Assembly: GCA_015099395.1 (NCBI GenBank)
Contig: AP024096.1
Location: forward strand, 3,596,001 to 3,660,000
Direction of reading: 5' to 3'
Source: Ktedonobacteria bacterium brp13
GTDB lineage: Bacteria > Chloroflexota > Ktedonobacteria > Ktedonobacterales > Ktedonobacteraceae
Length of the DNA stretch: 64,000 bases
Below are positions 34,788-43,741 of the stretch, in pieces. Made by a program: the position numbers and the translations under genes. Numbering within the stretch: the stretch's first letter is position 1; each line of letters begins with the position of its first letter. Below the pieces are notes generated by a model, which ran no database searches, was not told the origin of the DNA, and saw nothing but the letters and a program-made list of their open reading frames with translations.

Positions 34788-35648
34788 AAGAGCCCCACTA
34801 ACTGGTGAAATTGGGAAAAGCAAAAACGACAAATGCTCATAAAAACATGTAATATTGCTAAAAACTCACATCCTTCTTTGAGGGGATAGTGGTTTTTGCG
34901 AGTCTACAGGCGATAGTTGGCCTTATCGATAGACACAGATAGTATATGCGATACAGTTAATGATGGTTACTATTACGTATTGCCCTCAAAGAGGCTCACC
35001 GGGATATGCAAAAAACATATCCCTATGAGTTGGAGGTAGGGGATGAAAATGTGTATAGATCTTCTCCGCTGTCTTATGTAAGAAAACGTTTTCATACATA
35101 AGACAGCGAGGAAGTCAGCAAACGCAAATTTATAGCTAAAATCATGTATACACCATGGTAAGGCAACGTATATGGAGGCGGCTTATACACTCTATTGAGA
35201 GAGAGACAATAAGGTATTGTGAGACACATTCTGCTATATAGTGAACTTCAAAAAAAATGGATACGTCGAGTCATCCGGTAGAACAACACTAACTGGTGAA
35301 GTTTTTTAAACAACCTTCACAATAAAACCTCTGATACCAAAAAGTAGGAATTCACAGGAAAGGATGGTAATACCCCTGCCTCCCTCTTTGAGGGGGGATG
35401 TCGCCGCAGCGACAGGGGGGAGTAGATTCTCGAACTACGCTACTCACGATACCTCTACGTCAAAAACACTTTTTATCTACTAAATCCGTATCAACTTCTG
35501 TTGGGCGATTGCTAACTTTCTACTCCCCCCTGTCGCTATGGCGACTTTCCCCCCTCAAAGAGGGAGGCAGGTATTAGCAGCATTACCTAATTTTTCGATC
35601 ATTTACCGTTTTTTCTTTTCCCAATTTCACCGGTTAATGCGGCTCTTC
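34788..35648. mobile_element. Non-coding element with 41-bp terminal inverted repeats
   Basis: Left end 34788-34828 and right end 35608-35648 are inverted repeats with 37 of 41 positions matching; both carry CCCAATTTCACC and GGCTCTT-type ends. The 860-bp interior has no open frame of note. It contains a 14-bp stem (35067-35080 with 35095-35108), two copies of the CTACTCCCCCC hairpin family (35373-35435 and 35520-35574), and an internal partial end (ACTAACTGGTGAAG near 35290) preceded by CGAGTCATCCGGTA, a string repeated just outside the right end at 35650. It resembles a MITE, perhaps several nested. The transposase must be elsewhere. Confidence 0.72.
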
Positions 35649-35764
35649 GAGTCATCCGGTAAAGCTATTTTGTTGGTAAAAAAAAAGACCTGTTTCAGTA
35701 GAGAGTAGACGCAAGGGCAAGGCGAATACATATATATAATTACCAGAGTTCAACGATCCTGCCA
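35649..35764. other. Gap between element and pseudogene
   Basis: Short stretch with the repeated string CGAGTCATCCGGTA and a run of nine A. No gene or further signal is seen. Confidence 0.4.
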
Positions 35765-36215
35765 ATGCCCTTCAGCCTCAGCTGCACTTTCGCGTTTACC
35801 AGTCCACTCAACGGCTGGGCCACAGGTATCTGGCTCTCAGGAGACGTCTACCTCTACGCCACGCATGACGGAGGCAAGACCTGGAGTAAGGCCAACGATA
35901 CGCTGATAAAAGGGGCCGCCGATAGCTATTTCACGCATTAGCTTCATCAATGCTCAGGACGGAGCGAGCTTTGGCTTCAATGGTCAGGGCCAGTATGTTC
36001 TCCATACCACCAGTACGGCAGGGCGAATCTGGCGCGTTATCAATCCTACCGGACTGATACAGGCACAGGCCAACTACCAGGTAGTGTCAGAGCTGACATT
36101 CCTCAACGCCCGAACAGGCTGGGTGATCATCAAAGACGCCCAGAACAATTTCAACCTGTTCCAGACCAACAACGGCGGTAAGAGCTGGAGTACGCTCCAT
36201 CCTGTCGCCAACTAG
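35765..36215 (+). pseudogene. Fragment of BNR/YCF48-like beta-propeller protein, frameshifted
   Basis: Two joined frames read as one protein. The first has NGWATGIWLSGDVYLYATHD then GGKTWSKAND; it stops at 35939-35941. A shift there opens the second: ISFINAQDGASFGFNGQG, then FLNARTGWVIIKDAQNNFNL and TNNGGKSWSTL up to 36215. H-D-G-G-K-T-W and N-N-G-G-K-S-W are the blade motifs of BNR/YCF48-type propellers, which are often secreted in this phylum. Only about two blades remain, with no signal peptide or upstream part, so it is a decayed tail. Confidence 0.65.
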
Positions 36216-36420
36216 TCCAACTCTGTAGGTATAGCGCCAACATGCGGTATCAATGCATCCGTATGTTGGCGCTATATCCAGGCTATACTTCCTTCAAATC
36301 CGCACGGATATGTACGTGATACTGCACACAACTGCATGTCGAGCCTTCATTATACCTGCTATGCTTTAGTACATACAATTATATTTATATTATTCTCCAC
36401 CTGCCAATTTCATACGTCAA
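36216..36420. other. Intergenic region
   Basis: No gene. GTAGGTATAGCGCCAACAT near 36225 and ATGTTGGCGCTATATCC near 36261 form a stem of about 12 bp (TATAGCGCCAACAT with ATGTTGGCGCTATA) just after the pseudogene, a probable terminator left from it. Confidence 0.5.
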
Positions 36421-36579
36421 TTAAAAAGGTAAAAGATCTGCTGTCAAATACTTCAATTCGCCCTCAGACAGCATAGACTCTTGCTCTAGCCCTGGCAGAG
36501 CCCCCCATTTCATACAGGTACGCAGGTAGTTTACGGAGGTGGTATTATTCCAGATAGGAACCTTGCTGATAATCTTCAT
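36421..36579 (-). CDS. Small hypothetical protein (52 residues)
   Basis: An open frame from ATG at 36579 reads MKIISKVPIWNNTTSVNYLR, then TCMKWGALPGLEQESMLSEG and ELKYLTADLLPF. Its composition is protein-like (W, Y, L and charged residues well spread). It starts 20 bases after the stop of the next unknown gene on the same strand, so the two may form an operon. No strong ribosome binding site is seen and no family is recognised. Confidence 0.45.
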   Translation of the reverse strand: MKIISKVPIWNNTTSVNYLRTCMKWGALPGLEQESMLSEGELKYLTADLLPF

Positions 36580-36599
36580 AAAATCGAAACATCTTGTTT

Positions 36600-36962
36600 C
36601 TACTTCCCTCTAAAATTCAGTTCACAATGTACGCTTAACTCACTTGATTTGACTGAACAGAAAGAATACTTAATACACTCATCGAATATTCTGCGACAAT
36701 AAAACGTCATACCATCTTGATACTCAATGCAATTTACGAAGTCCCAGAAAAATTTGTGAGATGTAAATCGGGAGAAGTCTTTGAGAACGATACCAATGTT
36801 ATAGATGTTCTTTTGTCGGTCAAATATTATTGTATAAGCTGCGATAGCTTCGTTCTCCTTCATGACCTCTTCAATATCAATCGTCATGTCCGGATCAAGC
36901 TTGTACTCAAACTTCTGACATAGTTCGGAAAAAAAGGCAAACGGTTCATCCATCTTTTTCAT
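36600..36962 (-). CDS. Hypothetical protein, immunity-like
   Basis: A 120-residue acidic protein (KLDPDMTIDIEEVMKENEAI, then FSRFTSHKFFWDFVNCIEYQ). It is markedly AT-rich compared with the surroundings, which suggests recent arrival. AAGG directly precedes the first ATG; a second ATG at codon 4 has better spacing. Size, acidity and company of another tiny gene recall immunity proteins of toxin systems, but no toxin is visible and no family can be named. Confidence 0.5.
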   Translation of the reverse strand: MKKMDEPFAFFSELCQKFEYKLDPDMTIDIEEVMKENEAIAAYTIIFDRQKNIYNIGIVLKDFSRFTSHKFFWDFVNCIEYQDGMTFYCRRIFDECIKYSFCSVKSSELSVHCELNFRGK

Positions 36963-37412
36963 CCTTATTATAGTTAAACGTATATTTCAAGCGAGGGTTT
37001 TCTCGCTGTATTGTACAATGTGGCAATAGTAGTATTCTATATATATACAGTAAGGAAAGTATATGCGAAAACATATCGAAACAGATGCTACATCTTGTGT
37101 GAGCATCATCACGAGTACATTATTGGCATTGTAATAGTTGAAATTGCTTTTTGGCATTCAAGGCTACGAGCAGAAGTTTTTCCTGAAATGCAGCAATATC
37201 TGCAGGTCTATGCTTATCAAAAAAGGGGTGCGGCATATCTAACAACGTAAACTCGTCAAACCAGGCAGATGCTAACTCTTGCATGTCAGTACAACTCCGC
37301 TGCGAGATTTTAACGCCGGGAGCGGGAAGTCCCACCCCGTTTGAGTGGGTGGGATGAAAGCGACCCGCTTCCCTTTCTTTTTCCTTGTTATGTGCTATAC
37401 TACCCAAAAGAG
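36963..37412. other. Decayed region around a transposon end
   Basis: AT-rich at first. A minus-strand frame over 37120-37290 reads ELASAWFDEFTLLDMPHPFF, then DKHRPADIAAFQEKLLLVAL; this looks like the C-terminal end of a lost protein but cannot be assigned. It is followed, on the plus strand, by an IS200/IS605-type right end (next entry). No intact gene is present. Confidence 0.45.
37300..37365 (+). mobile_element. Orphan IS200/IS605 (TnpB-type) right end
   Basis: The sequence TTTAACGCCGGGAGCGGGAA, then GTCCCACCCCGTTTGAGTGG and GTGGGATGAAAG, matches the shape of TnpB-associated right ends: a GCGGGAA run, then a CCCACCC/GGGTGGG hairpin (37331-37337 with 37347-37353), then GGATGA. In intact elements this is the 3' part of the TnpB omegaRNA. 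No tnpB or tnpA is beside it. It lies at the break of the amidase-like gene, so the insertion may have split that gene. Confidence 0.5.
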
Positions 37413-37889
37413 CTAGAAACGAATAACTGTCTTGGTCGCGCTCGTAGGTACGGTACAAGCCCGTTGGCCTGCTCCTTCCAGAGAGACGGCATTGGAGTAT
37501 TTCGTTTGCTCACCTATTGCCTCCTGTGTTGGCGCAGGATCAAGGCAGAGACTTGTTGCACCAACGTATCTACGTAACCTGGTTTGTCCAGGCGCAAAGG
37601 CAGTGCAGCCAATAATAAATTTGACCAGATCATAGTAAAGATTCACAGCAAGCACAACCTCCTCAGGGACAGCGAGCAGATGCGCAACTGCGGCAAGTTC
37701 AGTGGTATACTCCGCAGGCAGATAAGCATCGCGGTAAGAGAGAAGATGGTCCCGCAATTGCTCAACACTACCCAGACCTGTCGTGTACTGGTCAAGCAAT
37801 TGGCGTGCCTGATCTTTGAAAGCCAGCAGTTGATGCCAACGTTTAGCAGGTGGTAGAGCAAGATCAATGGCTATATGTGGAATGTTCAT
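37413..37889 (-). pseudogene. 5' fragment of acid-ceramidase/NAAA-like amidase
   Basis: The first ~105 residues fit the alpha part of Ntn-type acid amidases: IAIDLALPPAKRWHQLLAFK, LLSYRDAYLPAEYTTELAAV, then NLYYDLVKFIIGCTAFA, where the Cys of GCTAFA is the family's self-cleavage nucleophile. After that the frame loses similarity and stops at 37413, less than 50 bases from an IS200/IS605-type end. Full-length members have ~330-360 residues, so about two thirds are gone. Function in hydrolysing N-acyl lipids is therefore unlikely to remain. Confidence 0.6.
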
Positions 37890-38306
37890 ATTTTCTTTTC
37901 CCTATAAATAACACTTAAACATCTTATATTAATATTCTCAAAGTTCTAACGTTCCAGTAAGATTATCTGTACCTAATGCTACCCTGGAGTGCACTCTCAG
38001 TCAAGCATTGGCTTCGGTGTGCAACTTATTTTCCACTGTTCCTCTTTGCCCCACTTCCCTTCCATGATACCCTGGTAGTGAGAACATGTATCTTCCAGTA
38101 TGAACAGTAGAGAGGGGGTTCCACAACAGCAATACCGGAGAGACGCTTACATGTACTCCTACTTTGGAATCCTACTTTCAGGTCATGACATCCCTCCGAT
38201 GGCTGTTTATACTAACAGCATGCACTTATATTTACAGAACAGGAGTGTTTGCATAGTTGCGTTAAACATAATGACCAGTCAAGTGGTCGTAAGGAGAAAA
38301 CTGATC
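37890..38306. other. Divergent intergenic region
   Basis: About 415 bases between the amidase fragment and the HD gene. The HD frame stays open upstream to 38100 but the extra part is not protein-like. No repeat or clear promoter pair was found. Confidence 0.35.
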
Positions 38307-38945
38307 ATGACAAAGAATATTGCAGGTATCGAAATTCCCGATAGTAAATTGGCCAACGAAGCTGCAGAGCTACTTCATGAACACGGTAATCCACTGCTAT
38401 GGAACCATTCGCACCGAGTTTTCCTCTTCGGATCATCGCTAGGCCGTAAAGACAACGTGAAGTACGATCCTGAGCTGTTATATATTAGCGCCATATTCCA
38501 TGATCTTGGACTGACTAAACACTATAGCAGTCCAGACAAACGCTTCGAGGTAGATGGAGCCAACGCGGCACGTAGCTTCCTTGAACAACATGGCATCCCC
38601 AAAGAAACCTCTCAGCTCGTGTGGGATGCGATCGCGCTACATACGACAATTGGAGTAGCCGAATACAAGGAGCCAGTCGTTACGCTTGTCTATCACGGAG
38701 TTGGCTTCGACGTCATGGGTGATCGCATGAAAGAGATCTCAGAGGAGGCGCGTAAACAGATCGTAGCAGCATTCCCACGTGATGGTTTCAAGAACAAGAT
38801 CCTGCCCGCGTTTTTCGAGGGCTTCAAGCACAAACCACAAACAACGTTTGGGAACATCAAAGCGGACGTCTGTGAGCGTTTCATCCCTGGATACAAAAGT
38901 CCAAATTTCTGCGACCTTGTCCTCCAGTCACCCTGGAACGAATAG
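38307..38945 (+). CDS. HD-domain phosphohydrolase-like protein
   Basis: A 212-residue protein; start chosen for TAAGGAG 11 bases ahead. Metal ligands of the HD fold are seen: H36 (WNHSHRVF), H65-D66 (SAIFHDLGLT) and a later Asp in the helix VWDAIALHTTIG. The overall pattern, with NPLLWNHSHRVFLFG, fits the cyanamide hydratase-like HD group rather than nucleotide phosphodiesterases. Substrate unknown. It is followed by a strong terminator and then by cas6. Confidence 0.82.
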   Translation: MTKNIAGIEIPDSKLANEAAELLHEHGNPLLWNHSHRVFLFGSSLGRKDNVKYDPELLYISAIFHDLGLTKHYSSPDKRFEVDGANAARSFLEQHGIPKETSQLVWDAIALHTTIGVAEYKEPVVTLVYHGVGFDVMGDRMKEISEEARKQIVAAFPRDGFKNKILPAFFEGFKHKPQTTFGNIKADVCERFIPGYKSPNFCDLVLQSPWNE

Positions 38946-39007
38946 AGGCGTGATAGCTCTTAAAGTCGCTTCAGAGAGATCAAACACTATCAGTGTTATC
39001 AGCTCTT

Positions 39008-39033
39008 CCAGGGAAGGTTGCCTCCTTCCCTGG
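39008..39033 (+). terminator. Intrinsic terminator after HD gene
   Basis: CCAGGGAAGG (39008-39017) and CCTTCCCTGG (39024-39033) form a 10-bp stem with a 6-base loop, then ATTGTTT. It separates cas6 from the HD gene, so cas6 has its own promoter. Confidence 0.72.
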
Positions 39034-39187
39034 ATTGTTTCACTTCTATTATTGAGCATTACTTTTGCGTCGTACACATCATAACTTCTATCTCGTACCA
39101 GGTAAATCTATACAAAGCACTCATTTCTGGCATAAAATAGACTTTTACAGAGATAATTTACTGGCAGCTATAGAGAAGGAAGATTTT

Positions 39188-40150
39188 ATGACAGAGATAG
39201 CAGAGATGCGGACTGGCCCGGCGCGGCTTTATGCCCTGCTTTTAAAATTGCGCCCACTTCAGCCAGGGACGCTCATGCCTTTCTCGGGCGAACTGGTACA
39301 CGGAGCCTTTCTCAAGTGGCTCGCGGCGGCGGCTCCTGATGTCGCGCAATGGATGCATGAGGGACAGAAACGCCGCCTGTTTACCTGTTCCAGTCTGCAC
39401 TTTCCACATCCGACGCAGCGTTTTCTGCATGCTGAACGCGAGAATATCCATCTCCCGCTCGATCCAGAGAAGACCTATACCTTGCGTCTCACCTTGCTAC
39501 TCGGCGACCTGTTTCCTCTCTTATACAATGCACTGCTGCAAGCGAACATCGCTCAGACAGACACGGCCAGCGCGCCATTTCTACGCCTGGGCAAACAGGT
39601 GTTCCTCTTAGAGAATGTTCTGCTCACCAACGATGACCCCTCTGGCTGGACTGGCTTTACCTCACTGGAGACCCTCGTGGAGCAGGCAAAGGCAAAGCGT
39701 TTTGCAGCGAACACGTCACTGACACTCGAATTTGCCGCGTTGACAACCTTCAGTCGTGGCACAAGCAAAACCGGCTATGGATCGCATCACGCCATGTTCC
39801 CGCTCCCCCAATTTATCTTCTCCAATCTGCTCCGTCGCTGGGAAGATATCGCGCCACCTGAGCTTACTCCACTGATACAGAAAGAGCGAATTGAGCAATA
39901 TCTGCAAGAGGATGGCATCATTGTAATGGATTATGATCTCACAGCCCACCATGTCCACTTTACGACGCACATGCAACGCGGCTTCGTAGGCTCCTGCACC
40001 TATCAATTGCGCAGACACAATGAACGCAGCGATGCAGAAGCTCCTCTATCGATCCAACAACAACTCTATTTCCTGGCACAAATGGCCTTTTATAGCGGCG
40101 TTGGCTACAAAACAGCGATGGGATTAGGGCAGGTCCGTCTTAGAAAGTAA
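39188..40150 (+). CDS. cas6: CRISPR-associated endoribonuclease Cas6
   Basis: A 320-residue protein with the two ferredoxin-like domains of Cas6, the enzyme that cuts CRISPR precursor RNA within repeats. The hallmark is the C-terminal Gly-rich loop: GFVGSCTYQL, then LAQMAFYSGVGYKTAMGLGQ. In the first domain LMPFSGELVHGAFLKWL carries H38, a candidate catalytic His. The start at 39188 follows GAAGGA. No other cas gene and no CRISPR array are within 39 kb to the left or 24 kb to the right, so it is an orphan here and must serve an array elsewhere or none. Upstream and downstream genes are unrelated. Confidence 0.85.
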   Translation: MTEIAEMRTGPARLYALLLKLRPLQPGTLMPFSGELVHGAFLKWLAAAAPDVAQWMHEGQKRRLFTCSSLHFPHPTQRFLHAERENIHLPLDPEKTYTLRLTLLLGDLFPLLYNALLQANIAQTDTASAPFLRLGKQVFLLENVLLTNDDPSGWTGFTSLETLVEQAKAKRFAANTSLTLEFAALTTFSRGTSKTGYGSHHAMFPLPQFIFSNLLRRWEDIAPPELTPLIQKERIEQYLQEDGIIVMDYDLTAHHVHFTTHMQRGFVGSCTYQLRRHNERSDAEAPLSIQQQLYFLAQMAFYSGVGYKTAMGLGQVRLRK

Positions 40151-40213
40151 TCACCATTGAAGGGAGAGTGGATACGATCGTGCTAAGATCAAGGAAGGAT
40201 ATAATCCTGCGTT

Positions 40214-40591
40214 TCAGAAAGGCAACGGAGGGTCGAATTTCCATTGAATCTGTAGAAGAGAAAAATCGTCTAAATACTTCTCTACTTCTCTTTCTAATTG
40301 CTCTATATCCTGAATGTCATTCTTAAACATATCATGAGCCAACTGCTCTTCCGCGATCTCATCAGTACTTCCTAGATACTTTTTATCTATCTCATATTTA
40401 TGAAGCCAAAAGCGTAAATCATCCTGGTCGCGATTAAGGATTCTTGAAGATGCACTTGCCCTGCCATTTTTGATGTCATAAGAGCCAATTACAACATATG
40501 CCTTCAATTCCAGAGTAGATGCAGGTATTTCAGCGGCTAAGCTCGTACCAATGATAAGATTATTGCGTTGATCTATGTTAAATGTATGCAT
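40214..40591 (-). CDS. Hypothetical protein
   Basis: A 125-residue acidic protein opening MHTFNIDQRNNLIIGTSLAA; the start has GGGAGGC upstream at the right distance. Its second half is charged and helical (EEQLAHDMFKNDIQDIEQLE). It faces cas6 and ends 63 bases from it. Not recognised. Confidence 0.55.
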   Translation of the reverse strand: MHTFNIDQRNNLIIGTSLAAEIPASTLELKAYVVIGSYDIKNGRASASSRILNRDQDDLRFWLHKYEIDKKYLGSTDEIAEEQLAHDMFKNDIQDIEQLEREVEKYLDDFSLLQIQWKFDPPLPF

Positions 40592-40832
40592 AAAAAGCCT
40601 CCCTTGTGCACACGACAACGTCTTTTTGCTCTTATTGTACCTCTACCACATCTTTTACTCCAGAGCAAATACGTGAGATACATGCTCTACTTAACTTGCG
40701 TGAACATGTGATCTTCTCTATAATGAGTGCACTGGCAGAGCAAAGAAAGCCTGCCTGGTTTGCGGTATCAAGCAAACGAGTACGCTCACCCGCACGACCA
40801 CGCTTTCCACAACAGACAAGGAGGATTTGACC

Positions 40833-41438
40833 ATGTCGGAAACCCCTCAGACAGACGCAAGCACAAAACCCAGATGGCATCAAGCCCGCACACTTTTTCA
40901 CAATAGCCCGCATCCTCATCAACCACAGAATGTGAACCTGCTCTTCGAAGCTGAGAAAGCCGCTGGATCAGTTAATCAAAAAGTAGCGGTATGGATGACG
41001 AAACTTTTCCAGGCGATGTCTACATTCTGGGTCATTATGGCCTGGATTGTCCTGTGGATCATTGCGAATGCCACCATTGTGCATTTTGACCGCCTGCCAT
41101 GGCCGCTCCTCCTGGCACTGGCATCCGTCCCTCAATTACCATTGATGATCGTAATTATGGTTGGACAGGGACTGCTGGGAAGACAGCAAGAATTACAGGC
41201 AACGGAGCAGTATAACACCACCATCAAGACCTATCACGATATCGAAGAAGTCATGAACCACCTGAAGGCTCAAGATGAGGAGATCGTACGGCAGACCCAT
41301 ATGATTATGCACCTGTTACAGGCAAATGGTATTCCGCCCGAGCAGTTTTTGACGGTACCTACTGTACCTACTCAGACGGCATCCACCCCGGCCAGCGATA
41401 ACAACGGGCATAGTACCACAGTGGAAACGTCCCACTAG
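40833..41438 (+). CDS. DUF1003 membrane protein
   Basis: A 201-residue protein with the DUF1003 core: two close membrane helices (STFWVIMAWIVLWIIANATI and WPLLLALASVPQLPLMIVIM), preceded by a soluble part with VNQKVAVWMTKLFQAM, and followed by a long helix with GRQQELQATEQYNTTIKTYH. Start ATG has AAGGAGG. DUF1003 proteins are inner-membrane proteins of unknown role. Confidence 0.87.
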   Translation: MSETPQTDASTKPRWHQARTLFHNSPHPHQPQNVNLLFEAEKAAGSVNQKVAVWMTKLFQAMSTFWVIMAWIVLWIIANATIVHFDRLPWPLLLALASVPQLPLMIVIMVGQGLLGRQQELQATEQYNTTIKTYHDIEEVMNHLKAQDEEIVRQTHMIMHLLQANGIPPEQFLTVPTVPTQTASTPASDNNGHSTTVETSH

Positions 41439-41464
41439 CTCGCCACATTGAGATTATGCGGTAG

Positions 41465-41488
41465 CCCCTCTGTATGCATGCAGAGGGG
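41465..41488 (+). terminator. Hairpin after DUF1003 gene
   Basis: CCCCTCTG and CAGAGGGG form an 8-bp stem around TATGCATG, 27 bases after the stop codon. No T-run follows. Confidence 0.5.
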
Positions 41489-41586
41489 AGTTCGTAATAC
41501 ACGCTTGATGAGTTTTCAAAGAGAAAACCATCATCAGAGGTTTGCTGAAGCAATGCCCTACTTATCAGAGGCGCCACCTTCAATTA

Positions 41587-42615
41587 CTAACGTTCCTTAT
41601 CCATACTAGCAGGAATAATAAACTGAGGGATAATTTCTCTTTGCAGTCGTTCTTTAGGATTATGTTGGTTAGCGGACAATATCACGACGACAAGATCCAG
41701 TTCTGGCACAACAGCAATAATCTGGCCACCTATCCCACTAGCAAAATAGGTGTGATAGCCCAGATAATTGGTAACCCACCACAGATATCCATAGGTTTCC
41801 TGAACAGGAGGGCCACCAGCATTAGCTTGCTGTGTTGTCAACGCATGATATTCAGGCGAGAAAAGTTGCTTATCTTCCCACTGACCGCCGTTCAGATAGA
41901 GATATCCCAAGCGGGCACAATCTCTAGCCGCTAGACGCATGCCGCCACCGCCACGATAATATCCTTGGGGATCACGCATCCACAGAAAACCATCCTGTTC
42001 ATTCGTAGCAATGCCAAGTGGATTAAAGAGATAGTGACGAGCAAAATCCAATGTACTTTTGCCAGTCACTTTCGTTAAAATAATTGAGAGTAAGTGAACA
42101 CCAAGTGAAGCATATTGAAATACTTCTCCAGGCTTATGCGCCATCGGTAGTGAAAGCGCAAACTCTGCCCATTGATCGCCGCCTTCATCCCAACGTACTA
42201 CATAATCTTTAAATTCATCATACGCTAACCCGCTGGTCATGGTCAGCAGATGCCGCAAAGTAATGGCTTGTTTATCCATATCGGTAATTGATGAAGCATA
42301 CTCAGGAAAGAAGGAAACAAGAGTTTGATCAAGACTCCTCAAATAGTTCTCTTTCAGAGCAATCCCTATCAACATGGAGATAATACTTTTAGTCGCTGAA
42401 GCAATGCGATGATAGTGATACGGTTCTAACTCCTCATAGTAGCGCTCAAAGACAAGCTTACCATGTTGTATCACCAGAATAGCTCGAAACTTTGAGTCTT
42501 CCCTTTGTACATACTGGTCCATAGCTACAAGAAATTTACTATTTAAGCCTCGTTCTTCAGGGAAAGATTCAGACCAGTTCTCTGTGGGCCATACTCTATT
42601 GTTCCTTGTTACCAT
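41587..42615 (-). CDS. Class-C beta-lactamase-family serine hydrolase
   Basis: A 342-residue penicillin-binding-protein-like fold. The S-x-x-K motif is SATKS (S73, K76), in the usual context HRIASATKSIISMLIG; the tyrosine motif is VFQYASLGVHLLS; the third motif is YFASGIGGQIIAVVPELD, replacing K-T-G with S-G-I-G. There is no signal peptide, unlike true beta-lactamases, so an esterase or amidase role in the cytoplasm is more likely. Substrate unknown. GAGGA precedes the ATG. Confidence 0.86.
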   Translation of the reverse strand: MVTRNNRVWPTENWSESFPEERGLNSKFLVAMDQYVQREDSKFRAILVIQHGKLVFERYYEELEPYHYHRIASATKSIISMLIGIALKENYLRSLDQTLVSFFPEYASSITDMDKQAITLRHLLTMTSGLAYDEFKDYVVRWDEGGDQWAEFALSLPMAHKPGEVFQYASLGVHLLSIILTKVTGKSTLDFARHYLFNPLGIATNEQDGFLWMRDPQGYYRGGGGMRLAARDCARLGYLYLNGGQWEDKQLFSPEYHALTTQQANAGGPPVQETYGYLWWVTNYLGYHTYFASGIGGQIIAVVPELDLVVVILSANQHNPKERLQREIIPQFIIPASMDKER

Positions 42616-42762
42616 TTTATGTATTCCTCATATTATGTATTATTTCTTATTGAGTCTCCCGTAGCAATAACCCAAAAATCAACGTTAATAATACGTTTGT
42701 CAGGCGTGAATAGCATAGTAAAGGAAATACACCTGACAATCGTATCAGCACATCATGTGAAT

Positions 42763-43560
42763 TTAAGCAAGGAATGTCGCGAGCCGTTGTGCGATGATAT
42801 CGGGAGACTCAACAGCCAACCAGTGTCCATTCTGTGCAAAATGTTCAACCCGTGCGCTGCCAAACTGTTCTGCATACTCTGGTGAGATAAAAGGATCTTT
42901 GTCGCCCCAGAGCACAAGGGTTGGGACCTGCTCTATCAGTTTATGCAGACGATCTTCTTTCCCTATAAAGTCCCTGGAATTAATACTGCGATACAATTTC
43001 AGCATCATACGACGTGTCTCTGGTTTTGCCAGTGAGAGGGTATACGCTGCCCGCACATACTCGGTACTGACTAAGGGAGCATTTTGACGCATCATCTTCT
43101 CCTGAGCGGACAGGGTCAGCGTTGCCATTGCTAATTCTCCAAGTAAGGGGATGCGCAATAGACGGGCAGTACCATGCCAGTGGTAGCGCGAACTAAAGTT
43201 GGAGCTGCCAGCAATTGCAATACTCTGCACCTTGTGAGGATAAGCCACAGCCCAGGACAGACCATACGTTGCCCCAAAATCTGTAACGACCAGATTGAGT
43301 GGCGTTGGGATAGCGGCCTCTACTATCAATTCGTCGAGAAAACGGGCCATATTCTCCAGCGAGCAGGTGAAATCTGCCGGGGTAGTAGAACGCCCAAATC
43401 CTGGCAAATCAATAGCAAAACAGCGATATTGTTTCTTTAACTGCTCTATGACACCACTCCACATCTCAGCCGAGTCAGGAGCACCATGTAGAAAGAGAAT
43501 AGGGGAACCAGAACCAGAATCTGTTAGGTGGACGTTAACACCTTGAATAACGAGCGACAT
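42763..43560 (-). CDS. Alpha/beta hydrolase with Asp nucleophile (epoxide hydrolase/haloalkane dehalogenase-like)
   Basis: A 265-residue hydrolase. Oxyanion segment ILFLHGAPDSAEMW (21-34) and strand AIDLPGFGRS are typical. The elbow is VVTDFGATYGL: an Asp (D94) stands where esterases have Ser, as in epoxide hydrolases and haloalkane dehalogenases. The acid is in LVLWGDKDPFIS and the His in HFAQNGHWLAVE. It is divergent from a PadR-family regulator, which probably controls it. Two tandem 15-bp repeats (TGAGAAATAT start, 43572-43601) lie just upstream of its ribosome binding site. Substrate unknown. Confidence 0.84.
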   Translation of the reverse strand: MSLVIQGVNVHLTDSGSGSPILFLHGAPDSAEMWSGVIEQLKKQYRCFAIDLPGFGRSTTPADFTCSLENMARFLDELIVEAAIPTPLNLVVTDFGATYGLSWAVAYPHKVQSIAIAGSSNFSSRYHWHGTARLLRIPLLGELAMATLTLSAQEKMMRQNAPLVSTEYVRAAYTLSLAKPETRRMMLKLYRSINSRDFIGKEDRLHKLIEQVPTLVLWGDKDPFISPEYAEQFGSARVEHFAQNGHWLAVESPDIIAQRLATFLA

Positions 43561-43741
43561 ACTCTTCTCCCTGAGAAATATTCTTGTGAGAAATATCCTT
43601 ATTTCTATGACTTCCCATCATATTACTTATAATCATAGAGCGAAAAGGCATCTCTTGTCAAGACAATATATGACGTGATAACATAGGATGCCCTGGATTT
43701 TTTTACAAAGGTAGAGTGAGCAAGGCTGCAAAGGAGGTGCA

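Noticed and set aside
41587-42615. True beta-lactamase call
   Set aside because: S-x-x-K is present but there is no signal peptide and the K-T-G motif is S-G-I-G; a general serine hydrolase is the safer call.
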